Positions 1 through 8,204 of a DNA stretch of 64,000 nt are shown here, one piece after another. The stretch comes from an uncultured Campylobacterales bacterium (GTDB taxonomy: Bacteria > Campylobacterota > Campylobacteria > Campylobacterales > Sulfurimonadaceae), in the NCBI GenBank assembly GCA_903892995.1, contig CAITKP010000036.1, positions 124,001 to 188,000 of the forward strand. The letters are read 5' to 3'. The translations under genes and the position numbers were made by a program. Positions within the stretch are counted from its first letter, which is position 1, and every line of letters starts with the position of its first letter. Below the pieces are notes generated by a model that was not told the origin of the DNA, did not search any database, and saw only the letters and a list, made by a program, of their open reading frames with translations.

Positions 1-1003
1 ATATTCGCTCTGTCGCCCAGCCCATATATTTATCTTCCAAAGGCGGTTTTCCAACAACAGTTGCTAAATAGACTGGTGATTTTTTCGTAGTAATGGCACT
101 TACTTCCATCACTGGATATTTCTCTTCCAAAGTATAATATCCCGTATGATCTCCAAAAGGCCCCTCAACTCTCATCTCTAAAGGATCAACCCATCCCTCA
201 ATTACATAATCCACATCAGAGGGAATATAGAGAGGATTTGTGAGTGATGACACAAGTTTTGCGGACTCTTTTTTGATCAGACCATAAAGTAAAAGTTCAT
301 TGACCCCATAAGGTAGCGGAGCAGTCGCACACCAAGTATAAATAGGATCACCACCGATCGCGACAGTGACAGGCATCTTTTTACCCGCTTTTTGGTATTG
401 ATCAAAAAAATGTGAAGAATCTTTATGGATCTGCCAGTGCATTCCAAGATGATTTTTATCATATACTTGGAGTCTATACATCCCAAGATTTACCATATCT
501 CCATCTAGACTTTGCGTATAAACTTGCCCCATTGTGATAAATGGACCGCCATCCTCTTCCCACGTGGTGAGCACTGGTAACTTATGTAGGTCAATATCAT
601 CATTTAAATATTTTATTTTTTGACACTCACCCTCACCTTTGAGACGTTTTGGAAAGATATCTTTGAGAGAAAAAAGATCGCCAAGCATAGAAAACTTCTC
701 TTTAAGTCCGCTTGGCGGCTTCATATGAAGAAGTTTTGTGATCTCATCAGCCACAGATTCGATCGGTCTGCCAAAAAGCAGTTCACATCTTTTATAGGAA
801 CCAAAAACATTCATAAGCACAAAAGAATCAAACTCAATCCCATTTTTACTATCTATAGGATTCTTAAAGAGCAGTGCTTTTCCGCCATCACTCTTTTTTA
901 CTTCTGCATAAGCAAGGTGTGGAATCTCCAAATATATATCAACTTTATCTTCAATGATTGTCAATTCATTTGATTTTTTTAATAAGGCTATTGTTTTTTG
1001 CAT
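1..1003 (-). CDS. UbiD-family decarboxylase, probable menaquinone-pathway decarboxylase (3' end beyond window)
   Basis: About 334 N-terminal residues are present; the gene runs off the left edge. The ATG is preceded by AAAGAG. The translation contains FVLMNVFGS near the N-terminus, then LPVLTTWEEDGGPFIT, IGGDPIYTW and EGPFGDHTGYY, which are family hallmarks of the prenylated-FMN-dependent UbiD decarboxylases; the last motif carries conserved acidic active-site residues. UbiD enzymes decarboxylate aromatic or conjugated acids. In Campylobacterota, which make menaquinone by the futalosine route, such a protein is expected to decarboxylate a naphthoate intermediate; that assignment is inference, supported by the mqnB-type gene at 36.1-36.8 kb. 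It follows hemC in the same direction, separated by 51 bases holding a long palindrome. Confidence 0.88.
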   Translation of the reverse strand, partial: MQKTIALLKKSNELTIIEDKVDIYLEIPHLAYAEVKKSDGGKALLFKNPIDSKNGIEFDSFVLMNVFGSYKRCELLFGRPIESVADEITKLLHMKPPSGLKEKFSMLGDLFSLKDIFPKRLKGEGECQKIKYLNDDIDLHKLPVLTTWEEDGGPFITMGQVYTQSLDGDMVNLGMYRLQVYDKNHLGMHWQIHKDSSHFFDQYQKAGKKMPVTVAIGGDPIYTWCATAPLPYGVNELLLYGLIKKESAKLVSSLTNPLYIPSDVDYVIEGWVDPLEMRVEGPFGDHTGYYTLEEKYPVMEVSAITTKKSPVYLATVVGKPPLEDKYMGWATERI

Positions 1004-1019
1004 ATTTTCTCTTTGGTAG

Positions 1020-1045
1020 AATTTTCCTTACATGTAAGGAAAATT
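1020..1045. repeat. 26-base perfect palindrome centred on TTACATGTAA
   Basis: The exact 10-mer at 1028-1037 is extended by eight further complementary bases on each side, giving a perfect 26-base dyad in the short gap between hemC and the UbiD-family gene. It could act as a weak terminator, a processing hairpin or a protein site. It is the longest perfect palindrome I found around any copy of this repeat. Confidence 0.85.
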
Positions 1046-1054
1046 ATAAAATTT

Positions 1055-2005
1055 TTATAGTGTAGATGGTGTTGCAGCGGCCATAATTTCTGCGCGGTGT
1101 AAAAGCTCTTTTGCACCCTTGTCAATCATATCTTGACCAATAACTCTTCCAATAGTTTTATATTCAGAAGTTTTTACCGTAATACTTTCACTCATAATCT
1201 CGCTTCCATCAGGAAGACCTAAAATAACTTTGATAGATACATCATCACCTTTTACAAGGGCATTTACACCGATTGGCACCTGACATCCGCCGTTGAGTGA
1301 ATCCACAAAATCTCTCTCTATTGTTGTTGCGATCATAGTTTCATCATCTTGTAATCGTGCCACCATTTCCAGTACTTCTGGATCATTGACAACCTCTATT
1401 CCAAGTGCACCCTGCCCCATAGAGGGAACCATCTCCTCAAGTGAAATATTATAAATATATTTGACAGAATCACCAAAACCTAAACGATTAATTCCAGCAG
1501 ATGCTAAAATAATCGCATCAAAATCACCATTTTTAAGTTTTTGTATGCGTGTATCAACATTTCCTCTTAGATCTTTTATAACAAGATCAGGACGCAGTGT
1601 TTCTATCTGCATACGTCTTCTCAAAGATGATGTTCCAACAACTGCTCCCTGTGGAAGCGCATCGATATTTTCATATTTTTCACTCAATAATGCATCTCTT
1701 GCATCTTCACGCTCAGTTATGGCGCCTAAAACAAACCCTTCTGGAAGCTCTGTTGGAACATCTTTGAGTGAATGCACAGCGATTTGTGCTTCACCGCGAA
1801 GCATCGCTTCTTCAAGCTCTTTTAGAAAAAGACCTTTCCCGCCAATTTGTGAAAGCGCTTTATCTAAAATACGATCTCCCGTTGTCACAATGACATTTAA
1901 CTCTACTTGAAGTCCTGGGTTTTGCATCTCTAAAACTGACTTTATGTGATTTGACTGCCACAATGCAAGTTGGCTTCCACGAGTCGCGATTGTTAATTTT
2001 TTCAT
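1055..2005 (-). CDS. hemC: hydroxymethylbilane synthase (porphobilinogen deaminase)
   Basis: This cytosolic enzyme condenses four porphobilinogen molecules to hydroxymethylbilane in haem synthesis. The 316-residue length is normal. It begins with the substrate-binding TRGSQLALWQ region, has the catalytic aspartate in HSLKDVPT (about D82), the GTSSLRR motif (about 124-130) and the cysteine in GGCQVPIG (C241) that carries the dipyrromethane cofactor. It starts three bases after the stop of the upstream Dsb-like gene, inside the run that also holds hemA, so two steps of haem synthesis are probably co-transcribed. Confidence 0.97.
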   Translation of the reverse strand: MKKLTIATRGSQLALWQSNHIKSVLEMQNPGLQVELNVIVTTGDRILDKALSQIGGKGLFLKELEEAMLRGEAQIAVHSLKDVPTELPEGFVLGAITEREDARDALLSEKYENIDALPQGAVVGTSSLRRRMQIETLRPDLVIKDLRGNVDTRIQKLKNGDFDAIILASAGINRLGFGDSVKYIYNISLEEMVPSMGQGALGIEVVNDPEVLEMVARLQDDETMIATTIERDFVDSLNGGCQVPIGVNALVKGDDVSIKVILGLPDGSEIMSESITVKTSEYKTIGRVIGQDMIDKGAKELLHRAEIMAAATPSTL

Positions 2006-2008
2006 ATT

Positions 2009-2863
2009 TTAGTGTACCTTTACGCTTTTATATTTCGTTTTTGCACTATCTTTTTCACCATCGAAATAGATTGTCGGCGTTCCATTTACCAAAAGAGCGC
2101 GTGCAATATCTTGACTTGCATTATATTGCGCTTCTACTTTAGCAGAATGGATGATATCTTTCGTGATTTTTTTACCAACAGCACCACTCACTACATCAAG
2201 AATCTTTTGCTCGTCTGTCTCTCTTGGATCGATTTTAAGGTCATAGATCTTAAAAATAGAATCCTTATCTCCCATCATCTCCAAAGAGATCGCTGCTTTA
2301 GAGATAGTTGGAGAGGCTGGATGTAAACCCTCAAGTGGAAAATGATAATAATAAACTGCAAAATCTCTTGGATATTTTTTCATATATGCTAGTGCTGATG
2401 GCACAAAGCTTTTACAAAATGGACAGAGTGGATCTGAAAAAACTGCTATTTTATGTGTAGCATTTACGCTTCCAAAGAGTAAATTCTCTTTTGTATAAAA
2501 ACTGTTTTTAAATTTAGGAGTGACAGAGTCGTTAAGTTTTGCACCTGTTTTCATATCTATAAGTTCTGTTGCTAGGATTCCATCTTTAGAAAAATAGATA
2601 GCACTTTGAGAGATCTTTTTCTCATCATTTCCAACTTTTGCTTTTCCATCAAAAGCTACAATATAAGCTTTCCAACCTTGTGGTTTTACAATATCTTTAG
2701 TTTCTACAACTTTTACATCAAGCGAAACAACCTGAGGATTTGAGCCTATGCTCTTTTTTAAAAAACTCACAACAGCAGCAGAATCATCCTGCGCCATTAC
2801 TCCAGCACCTATAAAACTACTTGTGAGTAATAGTGTCGTTAACAACTTCGACATCGATAACAT
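2009..2863 (-). CDS. DsbC/DsbG-like periplasmic thiol-disulfide protein
   Basis: Thioredoxin-fold protein with a CPFC redox site (about C147 and C150 from the chosen start) in the context FSDPLCPFCKSF, and a cis-proline loop VNGTPTIYF near the C-terminus. The N-terminus (KLLTTLLLTSSFIGAGVMAQ) is a signal peptide, so it acts in the periplasm, likely in disulfide isomerisation or reduction, possibly for cytochrome c maturation (inference). An upstream ATG at 2887 exists, but AGGA five bases before the ATG at 2863 favours that start; 2854 is also possible. The start lies about 47 bases inside fxsA in another frame. Confidence 0.85.
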   Translation of the reverse strand: MLSMSKLLTTLLLTSSFIGAGVMAQDDSAAVVSFLKKSIGSNPQVVSLDVKVVETKDIVKPQGWKAYIVAFDGKAKVGNDEKKISQSAIYFSKDGILATELIDMKTGAKLNDSVTPKFKNSFYTKENLLFGSVNATHKIAVFSDPLCPFCKSFVPSALAYMKKYPRDFAVYYYHFPLEGLHPASPTISKAAISLEMMGDKDSIFKIYDLKIDPRETDEQKILDVVSGAVGKKITKDIIHSAKVEAQYNASQDIARALLVNGTPTIYFDGEKDSAKTKYKSVKVH

Positions 2864-3239
2864 CTTCATCCTTTTTTCTAAATTCATCTTCCATTTTATA
2901 ATTTTGAGATTTTACATTGTATCGGTTAACAAACATCGATGTAACGACTGAAAATTGTAAAAGTATTCCTATGATATCTGTTAAAAATCCTGGTAAAATC
3001 AATAAAATCGCACCAATAATTGTAAAAAGATTAAGTCTTTGAAACTCTTTTACATCGATGCGTTGCAAAGAAACTGCTCGCAAATTTTGCATAAATGTGC
3101 TACCAAAATTCATTAAAATCGCTATTCCAAGCATCGCTGATGCAATGATCTCAAAAAAAGTAGCCAAGCCCCCAATGTAGGAGCTGATCTTTGTAGAGAT
3201 GAGCACTTCTAAAAAAAGATAGATTAGAAAATAAAACAC
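2817..3239 (-). CDS. fxsA: FxsA-family inner-membrane protein
   Basis: A 140-residue hydrophobic protein with a short tail rich in charged residues. The segment LILPGFLTDIIGILLQF is the family signature of FxsA, a small cytoplasmic-membrane protein best known in E. coli for suppressing phage F exclusion when overproduced; its normal role is unknown. Two to three membrane segments are visible (about 1-20, 20-48 and 73-100). It touches the proS stop codon and its 3' end overlaps the start of the Dsb-like gene, so translation of the two is probably coupled. Confidence 0.85.
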   Translation of the reverse strand: MFYFLIYLFLEVLISTKISSYIGGLATFFEIIASAMLGIAILMNFGSTFMQNLRAVSLQRIDVKEFQRLNLFTIIGAILLILPGFLTDIIGILLQFSVVTSMFVNRYNVKSQNYKMEDEFRKKDEDVIDVEVVNDTITHK

Positions 3240-4939
3240 TAAATGCGTTCCATCATTACATGTAAAATATTTTCAACTTGAATATTCTCTTTATTTGAAG
3301 TTGCACGTTCAAATATCTGAACCATACCATTTTCAAGCTCTTTTCCAATCACGATAGTGTATGGATATCCCACAAGCTCTGCATCTTTCATCTTAAAGCC
3401 AAAACGCTCTTTTCTATCATCTAAAACTACTTCTACTTTTTTGGATTTTAGCTCGGCATAAAGTTTCTCACCAAGAGCCATCTGCGCTTCATCTTTGACA
3501 TTTGAAACCATTACGTTGACCATATATGGAGCACTCTCTTTTGTCCAGATACATCCATTTTCATCGTGATGTTGCTCGATAATCGCAGCAACAAGACGGC
3601 TCACGCCCATCCCATACGTTCCCATGATAAATGGCTCTGCTTGACCACGTTCATTTAAAAATTCAGCTTTTAAAACTTTTGAATACGTTGTACCAAGTTT
3701 GAAGATATGTCCAACTTCAATCCCTTTTGTATAAGAGAGTTCTCCATCACAATAGGGACAGCCATCACCCTCTTTTACTTCCACGATATCAGCAAAAAAT
3801 GCATCATTTAAAACTGACATATCCACACCAACAAAATGATAATCTTTTTCATTCGCGCCACAGATCATATTTTTTGCTTCATACAAATCTGCATCTATGA
3901 CATACTTCACTTTATCCTGATCAAGTGGTCCCATAAATCCAGCGACAAGACCAATTTCTGAAAGTTCCTCTTCACTTGCATCAACGATATCAATCGCTTT
4001 TGTCACGCTTTGTGCTTTTTTCTCTTGAAGCGCATCACAACCGCGAAGGAAAAAGAGTGCTATCTCACTTCTATCCTCATAAACAAGACGTTTTGCAACC
4101 GCTTTTACAGTGTAGTATGCGTCAACTTTAAAAAATTCGCTTAACTCATCGATACTTTTTGTATCTGGTGTTAAAAATTTATTAAACTCTGCAACAGGCT
4201 CTTTTGGAATATCTGTTCGTTCTGATCTTTTTGCCGCTTCAATATTTGCGCCATATTCACATTTTGAGCAGACTGCTATCGTATCTTCACCACTATCAGC
4301 AAGTACCATCAGCTCTTTAGAACCTGTGCCGCCAATCGCACCGCTGTCAGCTTCTACGATTCTAAAATTAAGACCTAGACGTGTTAAAACTTTTTTGTAT
4401 GCTTCTTCAACTGCATTAAATTCTCTATCTAAATCTTCAACATTTGCGTGAAAACTATACCCATCTTTCATCAAAAATTCGCGTCCGCGCATAAGCCCAA
4501 ATCTAGGGCGCGCTTCATCACGAAACTTTGTTTTAATTTGGTAAAGATGCAAAGGAAGCTGTTTATAGCTTGTGACTTTGTTGCGTACTAGATTTACCAT
4601 CATCTCTTCATGCGTTGGGCCTAAAACAAAAAGATTCTCTTTTCTATCTTTAAAGCGTAAAAGTTCTTTTCCAAACTTCTCAATTCTCCCGCTCTCTTGC
4701 CAAAGCTCAGCTGGTGTAACAAAACTTAGTTCCACCTCTTGCGCACCTATAGCTTCCATCTCTTCATTGATAATATTTTCTATCTTTTTGAGAACCTTTT
4801 TTCCAAGAGGTAAAAAGTTGTAAAGTCCACTTGCTACTTGAGAGATAAATCCCGCGCGTGAAAGAAAGATATGACTTGGCAGCGATGCATCTGATGGTGC
4901 TTCTTTTGTTGTTGGTAAATATAAATTTGATAATCTCAT
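3239..4939 (-). CDS. proS: prolyl-tRNA synthetase
   Basis: Class II aminoacyl-tRNA synthetase of 566 residues that charges tRNA-Pro in the cytosol. Visible motifs are GPTHEEMM and [19 protein letters not shown] in the catalytic core and [10 protein letters not shown] (motif 3) near residue 440, followed by an anticodon-binding domain. The stretch between about residues 220 and 400 is long enough for the bacterial INS editing domain that hydrolyses Ala-tRNA-Pro. AAAGGG precedes the ATG, and only three bases separate it from hemA. Confidence 0.97.
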   Translation of the reverse strand: MRLSNLYLPTTKEAPSDASLPSHIFLSRAGFISQVASGLYNFLPLGKKVLKKIENIINEEMEAIGAQEVELSFVTPAELWQESGRIEKFGKELLRFKDRKENLFVLGPTHEEMMVNLVRNKVTSYKQLPLHLYQIKTKFRDEARPRFGLMRGREFLMKDGYSFHANVEDLDREFNAVEEAYKKVLTRLGLNFRIVEADSGAIGGTGSKELMVLADSGEDTIAVCSKCEYGANIEAAKRSERTDIPKEPVAEFNKFLTPDTKSIDELSEFFKVDAYYTVKAVAKRLVYEDRSEIALFFLRGCDALQEKKAQSVTKAIDIVDASEEELSEIGLVAGFMGPLDQDKVKYVIDADLYEAKNMICGANEKDYHFVGVDMSVLNDAFFADIVEVKEGDGCPYCDGELSYTKGIEVGHIFKLGTTYSKVLKAEFLNERGQAEPFIMGTYGMGVSRLVAAIIEQHHDENGCIWTKESAPYMVNVMVSNVKDEAQMALGEKLYAELKSKKVEVVLDDRKERFGFKMKDAELVGYPYTIVIGKELENGMVQIFERATSNKENIQVENILHVMMERI

Positions 4940-4942
4940 TGT

Positions 4943-6229
4943 TTAACCCTTTAGCATATGTTCACATTTGTATTTGTCTGGCACATTCGTTTTTTCATCA
5001 TTAAGCAAAAACTTAAGCGACTCAATCATCGTATCAGCATTTGATTCACCAGAGATCTGGCGTATTTTATGCGTGATATCATGTAAAAATCGTTTTAGAA
5101 CTTGTTGATTCATTTTAAGTATCTCTTTTTCATACTCTTTTGGAAGGTATCCACGAGAGAGAACACGCTCTGTCTCTTTTTGCGCGGCATATTGTGCATG
5201 CTCATAAATATCTTTTATCAACGGTTCAACAGAAAGCGTTCTCAACCATTCATAAAATTGCATCGTTTGACGGCCTATAATCGCGTAGGAGCGTTTTGCC
5301 TCATCCTCTCGAAGAGTCATATTTTCACTTACAATCGATTTTAGATCATCAATAACATATAGATTTATATTTTCTCCATGCGAAAAACTGATATCACGAG
5401 GCAAAGCCATATCAAACCAATAACGCTGAAATAGTTGAGATTCAATAATATCATCTGTAATGATTGGCTCTTTTGAAGACGTTGCTGTAAAAAGAATTTC
5501 ATACTCGTTAATGAGTCTAGGCAAGTCGCCAAAATCTTTTACTTTCGCTCCACATGTAATTGCAAGTTGCTCTGCATGCTCTCTTGTTCTATTGATAATA
5601 TCTACATGTACGCCATTTGATATGAGATGTTTGGCTGTTATCTCAGACATCTCTCCAACACCAATCACTAAAGCTTTTTTACCCTCAAGATCATTTAAAA
5701 TATCGCGTAGTTTTGCAACTGCTACACTAGCGATAGAAACGGGTTTTGAAGAGATATTTGTAAGATTTCTGATCTCAGCAGCACAGCGAAATGCGTAATG
5801 CATCGCACGAGAAAGTTTTTGTCCGCAATATCCATTGTCATAAGAGAAACGAAATGCATCTTTGAGTTGCCCTGCGATTTGTGTTTCTCCGACAACCAAA
5901 GAATCCAAAGAGGAGGTAACGCTAAAAAGGTGATGGATCGCTCCTTGATCATTAAAAATATCCGCACGCCCTTCAAGCTCTTCAATATGGATACCTGAGC
6001 GTTCACTTAAAAGCTTGAAGATATGCTCCGTTGCGCCCATCACGCTAGAACAACTTATAAACACTTCCATTCTATTACATGTAGAGATCAAAATACTCTC
6101 ATGAATAAAATTTGAACTGTTGAGTTTACTCAAACACTCTTTGAGTTGGTCATCCTCAGAAAATGAAAGCTTTTCGCGTATCTCAATCGTTGAATTTTTA
6201 TGTGTAAAGCTAATAGTCAAATAGTGCAT
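4943..6229 (-). CDS. hemA: glutamyl-tRNA reductase
   Basis: This enzyme reduces glutamyl-tRNA to glutamate-1-semialdehyde with NADPH, the committed step of the C5 route to haem. The 428 residues include the catalytic cysteine in STCNRMEVF (C51), the nucleotide-binding LVIGVGEMSE region (about 187-196) and MALPRDIS in the NADPH domain, then a C-terminal dimerisation helix. Its ATG overlaps the stop of the polyprenyl synthase gene by one base (TAATG), so they are translationally coupled. With hemC downstream it makes this a haem operon. Confidence 0.97.
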   Translation of the reverse strand: MHYLTISFTHKNSTIEIREKLSFSEDDQLKECLSKLNSSNFIHESILISTCNRMEVFISCSSVMGATEHIFKLLSERSGIHIEELEGRADIFNDQGAIHHLFSVTSSLDSLVVGETQIAGQLKDAFRFSYDNGYCGQKLSRAMHYAFRCAAEIRNLTNISSKPVSIASVAVAKLRDILNDLEGKKALVIGVGEMSEITAKHLISNGVHVDIINRTREHAEQLAITCGAKVKDFGDLPRLINEYEILFTATSSKEPIITDDIIESQLFQRYWFDMALPRDISFSHGENINLYVIDDLKSIVSENMTLREDEAKRSYAIIGRQTMQFYEWLRTLSVEPLIKDIYEHAQYAAQKETERVLSRGYLPKEYEKEILKMNQQVLKRFLHDITHKIRQISGESNADTMIESLKFLLNDEKTNVPDKYKCEHMLKG

Positions 6230-7119
6230 TAGTAACTTCTTTTTATCATAGTGTCTAGTATTGCGATCAATTCAACATCCTCTTTTATGACCTCTTTTGC
6301 CTCATCAGAGAGTTTGAGCGCAAGTGCAAAAGATTTTTCAACAACTTTATGTTCAGCCATCTTTTCTTTGATCCATAAACTCTCTTCTTGATCTATCTTT
6401 TTAGCATGCAAAGAGAGCAATTTTTCTTTTTGAGCATCATCAAGAGCATGGTAGAGATAGATGTAAGGCAGAGTACATTTTCCCTCTACAAAATCGTTCA
6501 TAGCAGGTTTTCCAAGCGTTGCTTCATCTGAAACAATATCTAAAATATCATCAATAATCTGAAATGAAAGCCCAAGATTTCTGCCATAAAGTGCATAAGA
6601 TGCTTCATCTTTTTTTGCCAAAAGTGCTGCTGCTGCCGCACTTGCTTCGATGAGCGAAGCAGTTTTTAGGTAAAGCATATCAAGATAGATATTTTCATCT
6701 GTATTAAAACTTTTTGCCAAAGATACATCTTGCATCTCTCCAATAGAGAGCGCTGTAACAGCAGATGAGATACGAGCAGCAATGGCTTTATCAAAATTCA
6801 CCAAAGAGGAAAACGCTTTTGAATACAAAATATCGCCAAGCATAATCGCTGTTTTGCTTCCATCAGTAGCATTTACCGATGGAGTTCCTCGTCTTAGAGA
6901 TGCATCATCGATCACATCATCATGGAGTAAACTAGCAGCATGGATGAGTTCAACAATAGCCGCAAGGTTTAAAGTTTCTTGGTTCTTTGATGCGATTTTT
7001 AAGATCAATTTTGCACGTAAACGTTTGCCCCCAGAGAGAGTTGCAAAAAGACGAGTGACCTCATCATAATTGATCTCTTGGAGTAATCTTTGTATCTCTT
7101 CTTCTACTTTTTCTATCAT
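6229..7119 (-). CDS. ispB: trans-polyprenyl diphosphate synthase (octaprenyl type)
   Basis: A 296-residue all-helical isoprenyl synthase. The first aspartate-rich motif is DDVIDDASLRRG (about 67-78) and the second is IIDDILDI (about 192-199), with the conserved GKPAMND loop after it. It would elongate allylic diphosphates with isopentenyl diphosphate to make the menaquinone side chain; chain length cannot be told from sequence by eye. Its start overlaps the stop of the upstream small secreted protein by four bases. IspB-type function is inferred from family and operon context. Confidence 0.88.
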   Translation of the reverse strand: MIEKVEEEIQRLLQEINYDEVTRLFATLSGGKRLRAKLILKIASKNQETLNLAAIVELIHAASLLHDDVIDDASLRRGTPSVNATDGSKTAIMLGDILYSKAFSSLVNFDKAIAARISSAVTALSIGEMQDVSLAKSFNTDENIYLDMLYLKTASLIEASAAAAALLAKKDEASYALYGRNLGLSFQIIDDILDIVSDEATLGKPAMNDFVEGKCTLPYIYLYHALDDAQKEKLLSLHAKKIDQEESLWIKEKMAEHKVVEKSFALALKLSDEAKEVIKEDVELIAILDTMIKRSY

Positions 7120-7544
7120 GCCTTTGGCGTTTCCTTAGTTAAAGACTTAAATTCTATCTGCTCTTTTTTATCATACAAGAAAAGCTCAAAAGTAGCTTCT
7201 TGCGTATTTGCATCAAATTTTACAAATTTTAAAATAATATACGGCAACATACGAAATGCCACCGAGCGAGGTTTTAGTTCTACACGAACCGATTGATTTG
7301 TATGGTTTAAATAGAGTACATCTTGTGCGACAAAGCGATCGTATGAACGTTTGACAACCAAACCATCGTTTTTATAAAGAGTCCAATTAAATTGGAATAT
7401 CTTTTCAAATTTTGCGTATTTTACAAGAAATTTTTCTGTTTTATCCTTTTTGAGCACTATTGTTTCTTTTATTCTGTATTCCACTGCATAAAGAGTGGCA
7501 TTCAAGAAAGAGAACAAGAGTAAAAAAGAGAAAAATTTTTTCAT
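7116..7544 (-). CDS. hypothetical secreted protein
   Basis: I do not recognise this 142-residue protein. It begins with a clear signal peptide (KKFFSFLLLFSFLNATLYA), and the mature part is basic and beta-rich with no cysteine pair, haem motif or lipobox. It sits between the DUF2018 gene (gap of five bases) and the polyprenyl synthase (overlap of four), so it belongs to the same transcript. A periplasmic location is inferred from the signal peptide; no function is proposed. Confidence 0.75.
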   Translation of the reverse strand: MKKFFSFLLLFSFLNATLYAVEYRIKETIVLKKDKTEKFLVKYAKFEKIFQFNWTLYKNDGLVVKRSYDRFVAQDVLYLNHTNQSVRVELKPRSVAFRMLPYIILKFVKFDANTQEATFELFLYDKKEQIEFKSLTKETPKA

Positions 7545-7549
7545 TTTTT

Positions 7550-7843
7550 TTACTCACATTGAGTCAAAATATTTCCCATACTCTCAATATAAAGACTTTT
7601 TGCTTTTACCTCAACCTCATCTTTTTTATCCCATGCAAACTGAGCTATCTCTTTTTCTAGCATCTCAACATCTTCGTGATTGAGCATCAACTCTAAAATA
7701 GCCATACGTTCTATTAGACGTTCAAGCTCATACTCCGCTACTCCACGGTTTGCATTGAAAACTACATCCAAAAATTTACTCTTTGGAGAACCCATAAAGA
7801 TATCATCTTCATCTTCAAATATATTGTACATGTAAACATCCAT
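7550..7843 (-). CDS. DUF2018 family protein
   Basis: A 97-residue soluble acidic protein. The arrangement of an acidic N-terminus, then GSPKSKFLDVVFNAN and a helical ERLIERMAILELMLN segment, resembles the DUF2018 family, which I know only from Campylobacterota; its function is unknown. It is the first gene of the ispB-hemA-proS-hemC run, with a TATAAT box upstream. A copy of the dispersed palindrome core overlaps codons 3-6 (VYMYN), so the start could instead be the fifth codon. Confidence 0.75.
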   Translation of the reverse strand: MDVYMYNIFEDEDDIFMGSPKSKFLDVVFNANRGVAEYELERLIERMAILELMLNHEDVEMLEKEIAQFAWDKKDEVEVKAKSLYIESMGNILTQCE

Positions 7844-7861
7844 TCTAAATAAAATTTGGCG

Positions 7862-7867
7862 ATTATA
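7862..7867 (-). promoter_or_regulatory. -10 box of the DUF2018-ispB-hemA-proS-hemC operon
   Basis: On the minus strand this is a perfect TATAAT in the context GTGCTATAATCGCC, about 18 bases before the DUF2018 start codon. Campylobacterota promoters rely mainly on the extended -10 element, with little -35 conservation. The transcript would start near 7855. Confidence 0.6.
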
Positions 7868-7890
7868 GCACTCGCATAATATAGAAACCC

Positions 7891-7900
7891 TTACATGTAA
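7891..7900. repeat. TTACATGTAA copy between the FtsL-like gene and the DUF2018 promoter
   Basis: The palindrome is flanked by GAAAC and GTTTC, forming a longer imperfect dyad (about 7885-7909) just downstream of the FtsL-like stop and upstream of the next promoter. A terminator role is possible but no clear U-run follows. Confidence 0.7.
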
Positions 7901-7925
7901 AGAGTTTCAAAAGAGTTTTAAAAAT

Positions 7926-8204
7926 TTAAAAGATAGTGTTCACTACCTGATTTTTAAACTTCAATGACTCGACTTTTGAACTGATAATCTCATTTTCTTC
8001 TTTGAGTGAATCATACTCACGTTTAAGTTTTGCTATCTCTCTACTTTTGTAGTAAATCTCATGCTGTAAAAACATCTTTGGAAATAAAACAACAAAAATA
8101 AAAGTCATAACCAAAAAGAAATGCAATAAAAACTTTGAGTCTAAAGCTTTTTTTTCTCTATTGAGCGATGAAAGCTCATTGAGCATCTGATTTTTTTCGT
8201 TCAT
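7926..8204 (-). CDS. FtsL-like bitopic division protein (candidate)
   Basis: A 92-residue protein with a charged N-terminus, one membrane segment (about 27-47, FLLHFFLVMTFIFVVLFP) and a following heptad-rich helix (IAKLKREYDSLKEENEIISSKVESL). This is the topology of FtsL, which forms a coiled coil with FtsB at the septum. It overlaps the rsmH stop by four bases, and ftsL follows rsmH (mraW) in many bacteria, so position and shape agree. FtsL is poorly conserved in sequence, so the assignment is an inference; a FtsB-like protein is the main alternative. Confidence 0.65.
   Translation of the reverse strand: MNEKNQMLNELSSLNREKKALDSKFLLHFFLVMTFIFVVLFPKMFLQHEIYYKSREIAKLKREYDSLKEENEIISSKVESLKFKNQVVNTIF

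Noticed and set aside
1461-1910. 149-codon open frame on the plus strand opposite hemC
   Set aside because: It lies wholly inside hemC, has no ribosome-binding site and reads as low-complexity serine- and arginine-rich antisense. Similar long antisense frames opposite ftsZ (18279-18653), the ABC-F gene (23963-24418) and trkA-type gene (26689-27120) were rejected for the same reason.
5722-6006. 94-codon minus-strand frame inside hemA
   Set aside because: It is an alternative frame of hemA with no start signal and no family resemblance; hemA motifs run through the same bases.
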